From NCBI GenBank assembly GCA_963836405.1, contig CAWIJL010000005.1, positions 310,001 through 374,000 of the forward strand: a stretch of DNA of 64,000 nt. Direction: 5' to 3'. Origin of the DNA: CAWIJJ01 sp963836405. GTDB lineage: Bacteria > Acidobacteriota > Terriglobia > Bryobacterales > Bryobacteraceae. Both the position numbers and the translations under genes were made by a program. Below the pieces are notes generated by a model. The model was not told where the DNA came from. It did not search any database and saw only the letters and a list, made by a program, of their open reading frames with translations. Below are positions 53,801 to 64,000 of this stretch, piece after piece; the stretch's first letter is position 1; each line of letters begins with the position of its first letter.

Positions 53801-56800
53801 GTGAAGACCCGCGCATGAGCGAGGACCCGGCCCGACAGTGGCTGAGTCTCGCGATAGCGGCCGACGCTGCGAAGCACATACGTACCCTCTGCGCCGGCAG
53901 GTTGCCCGAAGAGGGCCGCGGCGCCGACGACGTGGAAGCAGGCGTCGAGAAGCGCCGACGCATCCGAGTCATCGTTTACAGCAATCTCGCCGAGCGCCTC
54001 GCGGTCGCCGATCCAGAGACTGCGGACATTGCGGCTCGCCTCACCGAGGTCGATCTGGTGCGCACAGAGACTCTCGTATAGCGCCGCTACGGGGACCTCC
54101 GAAACGATTCGCTGCTTTGCGGCCGCGAGCTCTGGACTGACGAGCGGCTGGCTGTCGTCTTCCATGCGTCCGGTTGCGTGGAGGGTCCACTCGCCGGCAC
54201 CCGCAGCGCGACTGAAGATCTGAAACGATGCCGTTTCGGCCTCGGGGGCCACGATTGTTTGCAGCCGTACCGGTCCGGCGGAGCATTCGAGGCGGAGGGA
54301 CTCGTGCAACTCCAACTGGACGACCGGTTGAGCGAACGGCGTGGCGTCACGGGCCGCTGCAAGAGCGGCGTGAATATATGCCGAAGCGGGGACCACGGGC
54401 GAACCGGCGACCTTGTGGTCGCGCACCCATGGGAGGGAGTCCACGTCCACTTCAGATTCATATGCGGGGCGCGGTGAGTCGATCCGCCTGCCGAGGAAAT
54501 CGTTGAGAGCGGCCGCGGCAGCGGGGGCGTAACTCCGGGCGGCCGGCGCATCGAGCCAGTAGCGCTGACGCTCGAAGGGATAGGTGGGGAGCGGCACACG
54601 CCGGCGAGCCCGTCTGGTAGGCCTTCCAGTTCACCGCCACACCCCGCACGTACAGTTCGCTCAGCGTTTCCGCCATCTGCCGGTGGTCGGCCTGGGAGCG
54701 ACGGATCGAGGGGGCCCATAACTGCCCGTCCCGCCCCATGAGTTCCTGCCCCATTCCCAGCAATGTCGATCCCGGTCCGATCTCCACGAACGTCCCGCAG
54801 CCCTGCGACTCGAGCACGCGCATCGCCTCGTGAAAACGCACCGTCCCGCAAACCTGACGCCGCCAGTGTCCCGCCTGCGCCGCTTCCGCCCGGCTCAGCA
54901 CGCCTCCCGTCACCGTCGAGATCTGCATTACCCGCGGTTCGAAATACTCCAGCCGTGCCGCCGCCTGCGCGAACTCTTCGGCCACTTCCTGCATCAGCGG
55001 CGAATGAAACGCGTGCGACACCCGCAGCCGTTCCACGCGACGCCCCGCCGACAGGAACCGCTCGCCGATCCGCTCCACCTCCTGCCGCCGCCCGCTGATC
55101 ACCACGCTCTCCGGCCCGTTGCTCGCCGCCACCGCCACCCACCGGCTGTGCGCCGCCACCGCTTCCCGCACTTCCGCTTCCGGCGCCAGGATGGCCGCCA
55201 TCTCTCCTTCACCCGCCGGCAAACTCCCCGTCAACCGCCCGCGCAACGCGATCAACCGCATGCCCTGCTCCACCGGATAGAGCCCCGCCACGCACGCCGC
55301 CGCATACTCGCCCACGCTATGCCCCAGCACGATGGCCGGCTCCACTCCCCAACTCCGCCACAATTCCGCCAGCCCGTACTGCAGCGCGAACAGCGCCGGC
55401 TGCGTGTAGCGCGTATCGTTGAGAAGCTCTGTCGCGTTCCCATACAGCACGTCGAGCAGGCCCGGCTCGACTTCATCCGCCACTGCGGCCGCACATTGTT
55501 CCACCGCCTGCCGGAACACCGGTTCGCTCTCGTACAAGCTCGCGGCCCATGCCTGCATACTGCGCGCCCTGCCCGGTGAACAGAAACGCTACTTCCGGCG
55601 CACTGCCGGCGGCGGCGCCGCGCTTCGCCGCCCCTTCCCGCAAGCCGGCGATCAGATCCTCGCGCGACGCGCCCACATACACCGCACGCTCGCTCAGGCC
55701 CGCGCGTCCAGCCGTCGCCGTGTAGCAAATGTCGGCCAGTTGCGCCCCGTCCTTTTCGAGATGCTCGCGATACCGGCCCGCCAGTTCATTCAGCGCGCTC
55801 CCGGTGCGCGCCGTCAATCCCAGCACGTACACCCCGCGCTCCCGCGGAGCCGGCGCCGGCGCACTCAGCGGCGCTTCTTCCAGGATCACGTGCGCGTTCG
55901 TCCCGCTGAAGCCGAACGAACTGATTCCCGCCAGGCGCGGCTTCGATCCGCGCTTCCACTCCCGCCCACCGGTGGGAATTTCCACCCGCACTCCCTTCCA
56001 ATCGATGTGCGGATTCAACCGCTCGAAATGCAGGTGCGGCGGGATGCGCTCATTTTTGAGCGACAGCACAACCTTGATGAGACCGGCGATGCCGGCCGCC
56101 GATTCCAGGTGCCCGATGTTGGTTTTCACCGAGCCGAGTAGCAGCGGCGGTGAGGACTCGCGTCCCGGCCCCAGAGCTGCCGCGAGGGCATGCGCTTCGA
56201 TGGGGTCGCCCAGCGAAGTCCCCGTGCCGTGCGCTTCCACATAGTCGATGTCGGCCGGCGTTACCCGCGCGTTCGCCAGCGCCTGCCGGATCACGGCTGT
56301 TTGGGCTGCGCCATTAGGAGCGGTGATGCCGCCGCTGCGGCCGTCCTGGTTCACGGCGGAGCCGCGGATCAGCGCCAGAATGTTATCGCCGTCGGCCACC
56401 GCATCCGAGAGCCGTTTGAGCACCACGATGCCGCAGCCTTCCGAGCGCACGAAGCCATCCGCCCGATGGTCGAACGCCTTGCAGCGGCCATCCGGTGCAA
56501 ACATGTGCGACTTGGAAAGAGCGATAGAAATATCCGGCGAGAGAATCGCATTCACACCGCCGGCCAGCGCCGTCCGGCATTCGCCGATTCCGCAGGCCTT
56601 GAATGGCCAGGTGAACCGAAACCAGCGACGAGGAGCAAGCCGTGTCGATCGGAAAGTTCGGACCTTGCAGCCCGAGCACGTACGCAATGCGTCCCGCGGC
56701 GACGCTGTGGGCCGACGCCGGTGGCGAGGTATGGATCGATGGCATTGTGCCCGCGCGAGAGCAGCATCTGGTAGTAGTCGCCGGTGCGAGAGCCCCACAT

Positions 56801-57260
56801 AGACTCCCGTCGGAGACCCGTGCAGTTCATGCGGCGACTGTCCGGCGTTCTCGAGCGCCTCCCAACAGACTTCGAGAAGCATGCGCTGCTGCGGATCCAT
56901 GCTGACGGCTTCGCGTCGCGAGATGCCGAAGAACGGCGCGTCGAAGCGGTCTACGGCGCGGGTAAAACCTCCCCAACGCGAAGACATACATCCGGGCGCA
57001 TCGGGATCCGGGATTGAAATACTCGCTCGATGTCCCAGCGGTCCGGCGGGACTTCCGTGATCGCGTCGCGGCCGGAGTTCGAGCAGATCCCAGTATCCGG
57101 AAGGCGTTTCGCAGCCGCCCGGTATGCGGCAGGCGATACCGACGATAGCGACTGGTTCAGTGCGCGCCGTCTCGAGGTCCCTGACTTTCGCCTCGAGTTC
57201 ATAGGCGAGCAGCGCGAGCCGTTTGGGCGACAATGCTTCGATTCGTTTCGAGGAATCCAT
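50869..57260 (-). CDS. Type I polyketide synthase, module B: KS-AT-DH-cMT-KR-ACP, with frameshifts
   Basis: One gene of about 2130 residues, read from ATG 57260 (MDSSKRIEALSPKRLALLAY, docking-like). KS: DTACSSSLVSVH, EAHGTGTS, KTNIGHLE. AT: GHSVGEYAAACVAG, HAFHSPLM (malonyl type). DH: RDHKVAGSPVVP and LLDACFH. C-methyltransferase: LEIGAGTGGTT and FDIAIAANVLHATADL. KR: GGLGNLGLK, FSSTTALAG, Tyr/Asn in AAYAAANAY. ACP: ELGMDSLMSIEL. C-terminal SEDQLADLLAQAL docking-like. No ER. The reading frame changes near 57080, 57028, 56790, 56718, 56590 (all in KS), 55545 and 54605; elsewhere it is open, and each break restores perfect domain sequence, so I treat it as one gene. Predicted unit: alpha-methyl, enoyl. 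Confidence 0.85.
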
Positions 57261-57271
57261 TGGCAACTACC

Positions 57272-60200
57272 TCAATTGCCGCGTTTGGCCGCAAGCAGCC
57301 GGTCCACTTCTTCGTCGGACAGTTCTTCGATGGCGTCGAGTGTCCGCACGGAAGCCGGGAGGCCACCCGCAGCGGAGGCCGCCGCAACCTTTTCCTTCGT
57401 TTCGGCTGGAAAGAGCATGTTCGCCACATATCCGGTGACGTCGTCGATTGCCGGGCAACTGAACAGCAGTGTTACCGGGATCGGCCGGCCTGTCGCGGCC
57501 GAAAGGCAGTTGCGAAACTCGACCGCCATGAGCGAATCCAAACCGAGTTCATTGAGAGGCTGCCTGCCATCGATGCTCAGGGCCGACTGGGCACCGAGAA
57601 TCCGGTTGGCCAACGAGCGGACGTGGCTGTCAATGACACGAATGCGGCTCACCTGGGGCGCGCCGGCTAAGAGATCGAGCAGCGCCGGCCGCTTCGCATC
57701 CGAAGACGCGGCAGGGGCGGCGCCCAGCGGCCGGGAGCTCCTTCGCATTGGCTCGAGTAACTTCGCCTGCGCGCTACCGTCGGCATATCGCGACCAGTCG
57801 AAGCGCGCGATAGCGATCTGAGGCGGGTTCCCATCGAGCACCCGATCGAACAGATCGATCCCTTCGTTCGCAGAGAAAGCGGAGAGACCCATGCTCGACC
57901 GGCGCTGCTCGAACTCCGGGCGGTCGGCCGACCCGATGCCTTTCCAGGCGCCCCAGTTGATGCAGGTGGCTGGTAGTCCCTCGCTGCGGCGGGCCCAGGC
58001 CAGCGAGTCCTCAAACGCGTTGGCGGCGGCGTGATTCGCCTGTCCGGGTGCTCCGAGTATGGATGCGATGGACGAGAAAATGACGAAGAAGTCCAGGTTG
58101 GCGCCGGCGGTTAGTTGATGGAGGTTCCATGCGCCATAGACTTTCGAGCGGAACACGGCGTCAAACCGCTCCCACGATTGATCGGAGAACAGAGCGTCGT
58201 CGAGCGTGCCCGCTGAATGTATGACGCCACCGAGCGGCGGATCGGCGGCAGCGACGACTGCGGCGAGACGCTCGCCATCCGAGACATCGCCTATTTCGAT
58301 CTTGACGCGCGCGCCGTGCCTCTCCAGCCCGGCAACGGTGTCGAGCGCTTCCCGGGACGGCTCACTTCTGCCGAGCAGGATAAGGTTCCTGGCGCCCCTC
58401 TCGACCAGCCGCCCGGCGGCGAGCAGGCCCAATCCGCCAAGACCGCCGGTCACAAGATAAGTGCGCTCCGGCGAAATTGCAATGGCCGGGTTCTGCCGGA
58501 GAAGAACGCGCCCTGTATGACGAGCCTGGGCCATGAAGCGATAGGCCTCGACTGCGTCGCGGAAGGCGAAGACGGTCCGGGGCAGCGGCCGCAGAGACCC
58601 GGATGCTGCGTCCGCGAGGAGGCGGCGGAGCATGGTCCCAATCAGCTGAGCGTTGTCGCGGAGTTCCTCACTCCAGTCGATGAGGAAGTAGGACAGATCC
58701 TTGCGGGTGGCATCTACCTGCTCGCGCGTCCAGATACCGTTTTTGCCGATTTCCAGGAAGCGGCCACCATGGGCGATGCACGAGAAACTCGCTGACGTAA
58801 ACTCGCCCGCAAGGGAGTTGAGAACAATGTCAACGCCGCGCCCGGCGGTAGCTCGTTCGATATACGAAGCGAAATCGGTGGAGCGGGAACTGCACACGTG
58901 CTTCACGCCGAGGGACTTCAGAAGTTCGCGCTTCTCTTCCGAGCCGGCCGTTGCGAAGATCTCTGCGCCCGCGCGCTGTGCGATCTGAATAGCGGCGAGT
59001 CCGACTCCACCCGCCGCGGAATGGATCAGTACGCTGTCGCCGCGGCTAATACGGCCGAGGTGTTCGAGCGCGTAGATGGCAGTGAGGTACGGAACCGGGA
59101 GGGTGATCGCCACCTCCGGGGTCAACCCCGCGGGCCTGTGCGCTACGAGACGGGCATCGGCGACGACGTATCCATCGTGACAGCCTGGCGCGACGGCCAC
59201 CACGCTGTCCCCCACTGCAAACTCACGGACTCCCGGCCCCACGGCGACGATCCGTCCGGTGCATTCGGCGCCGAGTGGACCGGGATCGCCGGGATACATT
59301 CCAAGCACGTTCAGCACGTCCCGGAACCCAATGGCGGCAATATCGACTTCGATCTCCACCTGTTCGCGTCCAGGAACCATCCGTTTCGCAGGCTCTATGC
59401 GGAGATTGTCGATGAGGCCGCGCGCTTCGACCGACAATCGCAGACGCTCCGCCTTTTCGAGTGGAGCGGGATTTAATCTGCGCACAAACCGGAGCCCGTC
59501 GCGATAGGCGATTTCGGGTTCGCCGTCCTGCGCCGCCACGTCTGCGATCAGGAGGTCGACAGCACGCGCGGGAGCCGCGGGATCGAGATCGATGCAGACA
59601 ATTCTCGACCCGGCGTACTCGGAAGCCAGAGTACGAGCGGCGCCCCACAAGGTGGCCTGCTCGGGATTGCGCACGGATGTGAGGGTCGCTGGCTGCGCTC
59701 CTTCGGTAACGACAAACAACCGGGATGCGGTGAGGTCGATCGAGTGCACGATGTCAAACAGCGGCCGGCATATCGCGGCCTCCGCATCGCGGATGTCCCC
59801 GGTGGATCTCTGCGGGGCGACATACACGATCCCGGTCCAGGGCCTCGCCCGGATCACGGCCTCGACATCGTTTGAGGCGTGCGTGGCCTGGGCGCCGGTC
59901 GCCGAGAGCGCCGCGGAAATTAGCGCGGTATTCTTCGATTCACCGACAACCAGCCAATTCTCGCCGGTGTGGAGTGTGGCGGATTGGCGCTTGGCAATGA
60001 GAATGGCGTTCAAAGACTCGCGGCTGAGTTCGACGGTCTCTACATTCGAAAAACCGGAACGGGCCAGGAGCGACTTCCAGCGATCTGCGGCGAGGAGCGG
60101 GTACGAAGGACGCAGGTCACGGTCTTCGAACTTCCACCAGCCCTCAGTCATACCGAAGGAGAGATCGATCCACCGCTCCTTTTGCGTGACTTCGAGCATG

Positions 60201-63200
60201 AGCAGGACGCCGCCCGGCGCGAGTAGCCTGGATACGTGTTCGAGCGTCTGGCTGAGATTGGCCGTCGCGTGGACGACGTTGGCGGCGACGATCAGGTCGA
60301 ATCCGCCTTCCGTGAACCCTTGTTTCGCCGGGTCCTTCTCAATGTCGAGCGTAGAGTAGGTGACGAACGGGAATGCCGCGAACCTTTCCCTGGCGCGAGC
60401 TACGAATAGCGGCGAGATGTCTGTGAACACATAGTTCGTGCGCCCGGCGGGAAGAGCGGGGAGAACGAAAACGGACGATCCGCCTGTGCCGCCGCCGATC
60501 TCGAGCACCCGCAGAGTCCTGCCGGATTCGAGAGACGAGGAAGCGGTGCGAACGGCCTGGGCCAGCAGCGTGTTGAAGGTTTTCGCGCTGGGAGATTCCG
60601 AGTAGAGACGCTCGGCTGTCTCTGTGGACCCGCCCGGGAACAGGACGTGCAGAGGGTCGGCGGCGCCCTTCAGCACGGCGGCGAGATTCGTCGCGCATCG
60701 CGCGGTGATGGCGATTTCGGCAGCGAACGAAGGATTGCGGCTTTCGTGCTCTTGCCAGCCGGCGCCGACGCTCGAAGGAACACGCACGCATTCCCAACCC
60801 GCGGCATACGGCCGCAGCACGCCATCCTCGGCGAGAATCTCGAGCAGCCTCTCGAGGAGCATCCGATGGCGTGGGATCACTCCGCAGCGGCTGGCCAACC
60901 CGGCGGAATCGAACCGCTGGCCGGGACAAGAGAGGAGCGCCGAGGGAATCGAGTGCTTCAGCGATCGCGAGCGAGCAGAGCCGGTTCGTGTGCTCGCGGA
61001 CCGCCGGGTAGGCGTCCAGACTGAATAGCGCAGCTACCGGATCGGTAAGGGGCCGCACGCCCGCGGCGATCGTGCTCGTGTCCGCCGCGCCGATTGCGGC
61101 CGTCGATTGTTGGGCGCGTTCCCAAACCGAGGTGAAAAAGACGCTCTCGTCCACCTTCTTATCGAGGCGTGAGATGTACCGTTCGCCGACGCGCCGGAGT
61201 TCGAGGTCAAGCAAACGAGCGACCGTGTGTCCGTCGTCGTCCACCACGGCGATGTCGGCGATCAGCGACTGGCCGGACGGTCGAACATCGGCGCGAGACC
61301 ACAGGCGCTCAGGCAAAGGAGCAGACGCGAATTCGAAGTATCCCGCGCTCAATGGAAGGTACGAACCGGATCCCTCGTCGATTGCGCCCGCCACGCTCTG
61401 AACGCAGGCGTCGAGGACAGCGGGATGGGTGATGAACCCGGAATTCCGATGAGAATGAGCATCGACGCTGACGAGCGCCGTTCCGGCGCCGGTGAAGAGC
61501 CCGGTGACCAGGCGGAAGCCCGGACCGAAATCGTGCCCGCGCCGCGCCAGTCCTTCATAGAACGCAGCGAGGCCGCCGGGAGCGAGTCCGGAACTGAGGG
61601 CGGCGATATCCAGGGCGCCGGGTTCAGGCCGCGTATCTGCCGCCACGGCGGAGGCGTGAAGCTTCCAGTCGCCGGCACAGCGGCTGTACACTTCAATCGT
61701 CTGGTCTTTCGCGACCACTTGTATCGCGACGGGCTCGTTCGTAACGACCAACGGCTCACCGACGACTACGTTTCCGAGAGCTTTCCCGCCCGGGTAAGCG
61801 CTGCGGAGCGCAGCCGACATCATTTCCAGAAAACCCGTCATGGGAAGTATCGCGGAGCCCTGCACGCGATGGTCGGCGACCCACGGATGGGACTGAAGGC
61901 CGATCGACGACTGCCACAGAATGGCCCGAACCCCGCCTGCGACCTCGACACGTTCGCCCAGAAGCGGGTGGTCTGAGGACTGCTGCTGGTGAGCCGCAGA
62001 AACTTTCAGGTCGTCGATCCAATACCGCTGGCGCTCGAACGGGTATGCAGGCAGAGGCACGCGTCTGCGGCGCTGGCCGGCATAGTAGGCGTTCCAGTCC
62101 ACCTCGGCTCCACGCACGTACAAGTGCGCGAGGCTCTCGGCCATCTGGCGCGGGTCCGCTTTGGCGCGCCTGATGGAAGGCAGCCATAAGGTTCCCTCGT
62201 TGGCGATACAGTTCCTGCCCATTCCGAGCAGCGTCGAGCCTGGGCCGATCTCCACGAAAATCCGGCAGCCCTTGCCGGCCAGCGTCTGCATGGCATCTCG
62301 AAACCGCACAGGCTCGCGCACCTGGCGGCGCCAGTAGGCGGTCTCTTCGAGATCGGACAAGCCGGCGGTCTTGCCCGTGACGGTGGACACGAAAGACGTG
62401 CGCGGTGTGCGGAACTCAATCTTCGCCGCGCGCTCCGCGAACGCGTTTTGAATCGGCTCCATCAAGGCGGAATGGAAGGCATGAGACACCCGGAGCGGTT
62501 CAACCCGGAAGCCGCTCGCGGCAAATTTCACGCCGACTCTCTGCACCGCGTCCGCACGGCCCGCGATCGTCACATTTTCCGGCCCATTGAATCCCGCTAT
62601 GGAGACTTCTCCACCCATACGGGAGACAGCGTCGAGCACCTGGTCTTCCGGCGCCAGAATGGCAGCCATCGCGCCCTCGCCTCGAGGCAGTCCACCCATC
62701 AAGCGGCCACGCGCGGCAATCAGGGAGGCGGCCTCGGCAACAGTGCAGAATCCGGCCACACACGCCGCGGCGTACTCGCCGACGCTATGGCCGAGGACAG
62801 CGGCCGGCTCGACTCCCCAACTCCGCCACAACTGCGCCAGCGCGTACTCCACGGCGAACAGGGCGGGCTGCGTGTAATGCGTATCGTCGAGCAGATCGGA
62901 AGCGTCGCCGTAAAGCAGTTCGATCAGTCCGGGTTGAAGATCGGCGCCGAACGCCGCAGCGCACTCTTCGATGGCTCGGCGGAAGACAGGTTGGCTGCCG
63001 AAGAGCTCGCGGCCCATACCCGGATACTGTGTGCCCTGGCCGCTGAACAGGAATGCAACGCGCAACTCATCGCGGCTGTGGCTGCGCCCGGCTATCGCGG
63101 GCGGCTCGAGCAACCGGGCCTGCATGTCTTCGCGCGAGCCGGCGACGTAGACGGCGCGATGGCCCAGGTGCGCGCGGCCGGCCGCAGCGGTGAAGCACGC

Positions 63201-64000
63201 ATCGGCGAGGTTCACATCGGCATCCGCGAGACGATCCCGGAAGCGCCCGGCAATCGCGTCGAGGGCGGTTTCGGTTCGCGCCGAGAGAGGCAACAAATGC
63301 ACGGCCGGACCATCGTCTGCCCGCGGCTCCGTCTGCGGCGCTTCGTCCAATATCACGTGCGCGTTCGTGCCGCTGAATCCGAATGAACTGACTCCGGCCA
63401 GCCGCGGTTTGGCTCCGCGCTTCCACTCGCGGCCTTGCGACACGATCTCGACCGGAAGCCCCTTCCAATCGATGTGCGGATTCAGTCGCTCGAAGTGCAG
63501 ATGTGGCGGAATCCGTTCGTGCTGCAGCGACGAGGACAACCTTGATCAGCCCGGTGATGCCGGCGGCCGATTCGAGGTGTCCGATGTTGGTCTTGACCGA
63601 GCCGACCAGCAGCGGGTGCGAGTGCGTCGCGGCCGGCGCCGAGCACCGCCGCCAGCGCGTGGGCTTCGATCGGATCGCCGAGCGACGTGCCCGTGCCATG
63701 CGCCTCAACGTAATCGATCTCGCGCAGGCTGCGACGCGCGCGTTGGCGAGCGCCTGGCGAATCACCGCCTCCTGCGCCGGAGCCGTTCGGGGCCGTCAGG
63801 CCGCTGCTGCGGCCGTCCTGGTTGACGGCGGAGCCGCGAATCACGGCCAGAATGTTGTCGCCGTCGGCCAGCGCGTCGCGAGAGGCGCTTCAGCACGATC
63901 ACGCCGCAGCCTTCGCCGCGCACGAAGCCGTCGGCGCGCGCATCGAAGGCCTTGCAGCGGCCGTCGGCGGCCATCATGTGCGCGCGCGAGAACGCCATCG
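57272..64000 (-). CDS. Type I polyketide synthase, module A: KS-AT-DH-cMT-ER-KR-ACP (partial, with frameshifts)
   Basis: The 5' end lies beyond the right edge. KS part: MMAADGRCKAFDARADGF, AVNQDGRSSG, EAHGTGTS; frames shift near 63880, 63778, 63725, 63625 and 63535. AT: GHSVGEYAAACVAG, HAFHSALM (malonyl type). DH: ADHRVQGSAILP, HPAVLDACVQ. C-methyltransferase: LEIGGGTGGSS, FDLIVAANVVHATANL; one more shift near 60920. ER: GDSVVAVAPGCHDGYV, IHSAAGGVGLAAIQIAQ. KR: GGLGGLGL, FSSIAS, but QANHAAANAF has His where catalytic Tyr is expected. ACP: ELGLDSLMAVEF. The tail LSDEEVDRLLAAKRG is docking-like and faces the PKS-B start 11 bp away. The architecture equals that of highly reducing synthases. Confidence 0.85.

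Noticed and set aside
1..64000. tRNA, rRNA and riboswitch genes
   Set aside because: I looked for T-loop-like segments (GGTTCGAAT type); the ones seen (for example near 50405) lie within coding frames and have no matching cloverleaf.

Overview
The window looks like a high-GC chromosome fragment from an acidobacterium of the Bryobacterales/Solibacter type. Four things suggest this: a TonB-receptor-like outer-membrane protein with an N-terminal carboxypeptidase-regulatory domain, a decayed TIGR03435-family gene, an export-signal protein made almost only of putative-Ig (He_PIG) repeats, and a serine/threonine kinase with a long tetratricopeptide-like tail. This is inferred from protein content; no rRNA or tRNA gene was found.

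Layout. 1-3033: kinase gene, cut by the left edge. 3144-4271: trans-sulfuration PLP enzyme. 4272-7740: a decayed island with ISL3-type transposase debris, a frameshifted TIGR03435 gene, a beheaded HAD phosphatase, small conserved ORFs and a copy of the last 14 codons of the Ig-repeat gene. 7740-17810: the giant Ig-repeat gene (about 34 repeats, many indels) and a small secreted partner. 17923-28698: mostly ordinary metabolism (JAB-like membrane protein, nuoI, cysE, NIPSNAP protein, an acyl-CoA carboxyltransferase/AtuA pair, zinc-ribbon protein, zinc phospholipase-like protein, histidine phosphatase, APH-family kinase, PQQ-type propeller). 28780-31145: small accessory genes, including a second ISL3 remnant, a possible toxin-antitoxin-like pair, an ArsR/AHSA1/DUF1801 operon with a perfect operator palindrome, and a DUF2442 gene. 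31312-34959: thiolase, MetE-like enzyme and aromatic-acid-type MFS transporter. 35296-38262: TonB-receptor-like protein. 38270-41851: an unusual glycosyltransferase 2/GtrA/membrane glycosyltransferase fusion.

42144-64000 (continuing beyond the right edge) is a minus-strand type I polyketide synthase cluster. In transcription order: PKS-A (KS-AT-DH-cMT-ER-KR-ACP, 5' end outside the window), PKS-B (KS-AT-DH-cMT-KR-ACP), PKS-C (KS-AT-DH-KR-ACP), an EamA-type exporter, a free-standing condensation-domain protein, and a 4'-phosphopantetheinyl transferase. No thioesterase is visible. The condensation protein is translationally coupled to the exporter and begins with a docking-like segment, so it is the best candidate for chain release. 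This is the most interesting system in the window.

A caution applies throughout. Frameshifts are concentrated in sequence that is repeated within the window (Ig repeats and the KS/AT regions of PKS-A and PKS-B), while single-copy genes nearby are intact. Many of these breaks are therefore probably assembly or polishing errors, not true pseudogenisation. The breaks in the 4.3-7.7 kb and 28.8-29.8 kb zones look like genuine decay.
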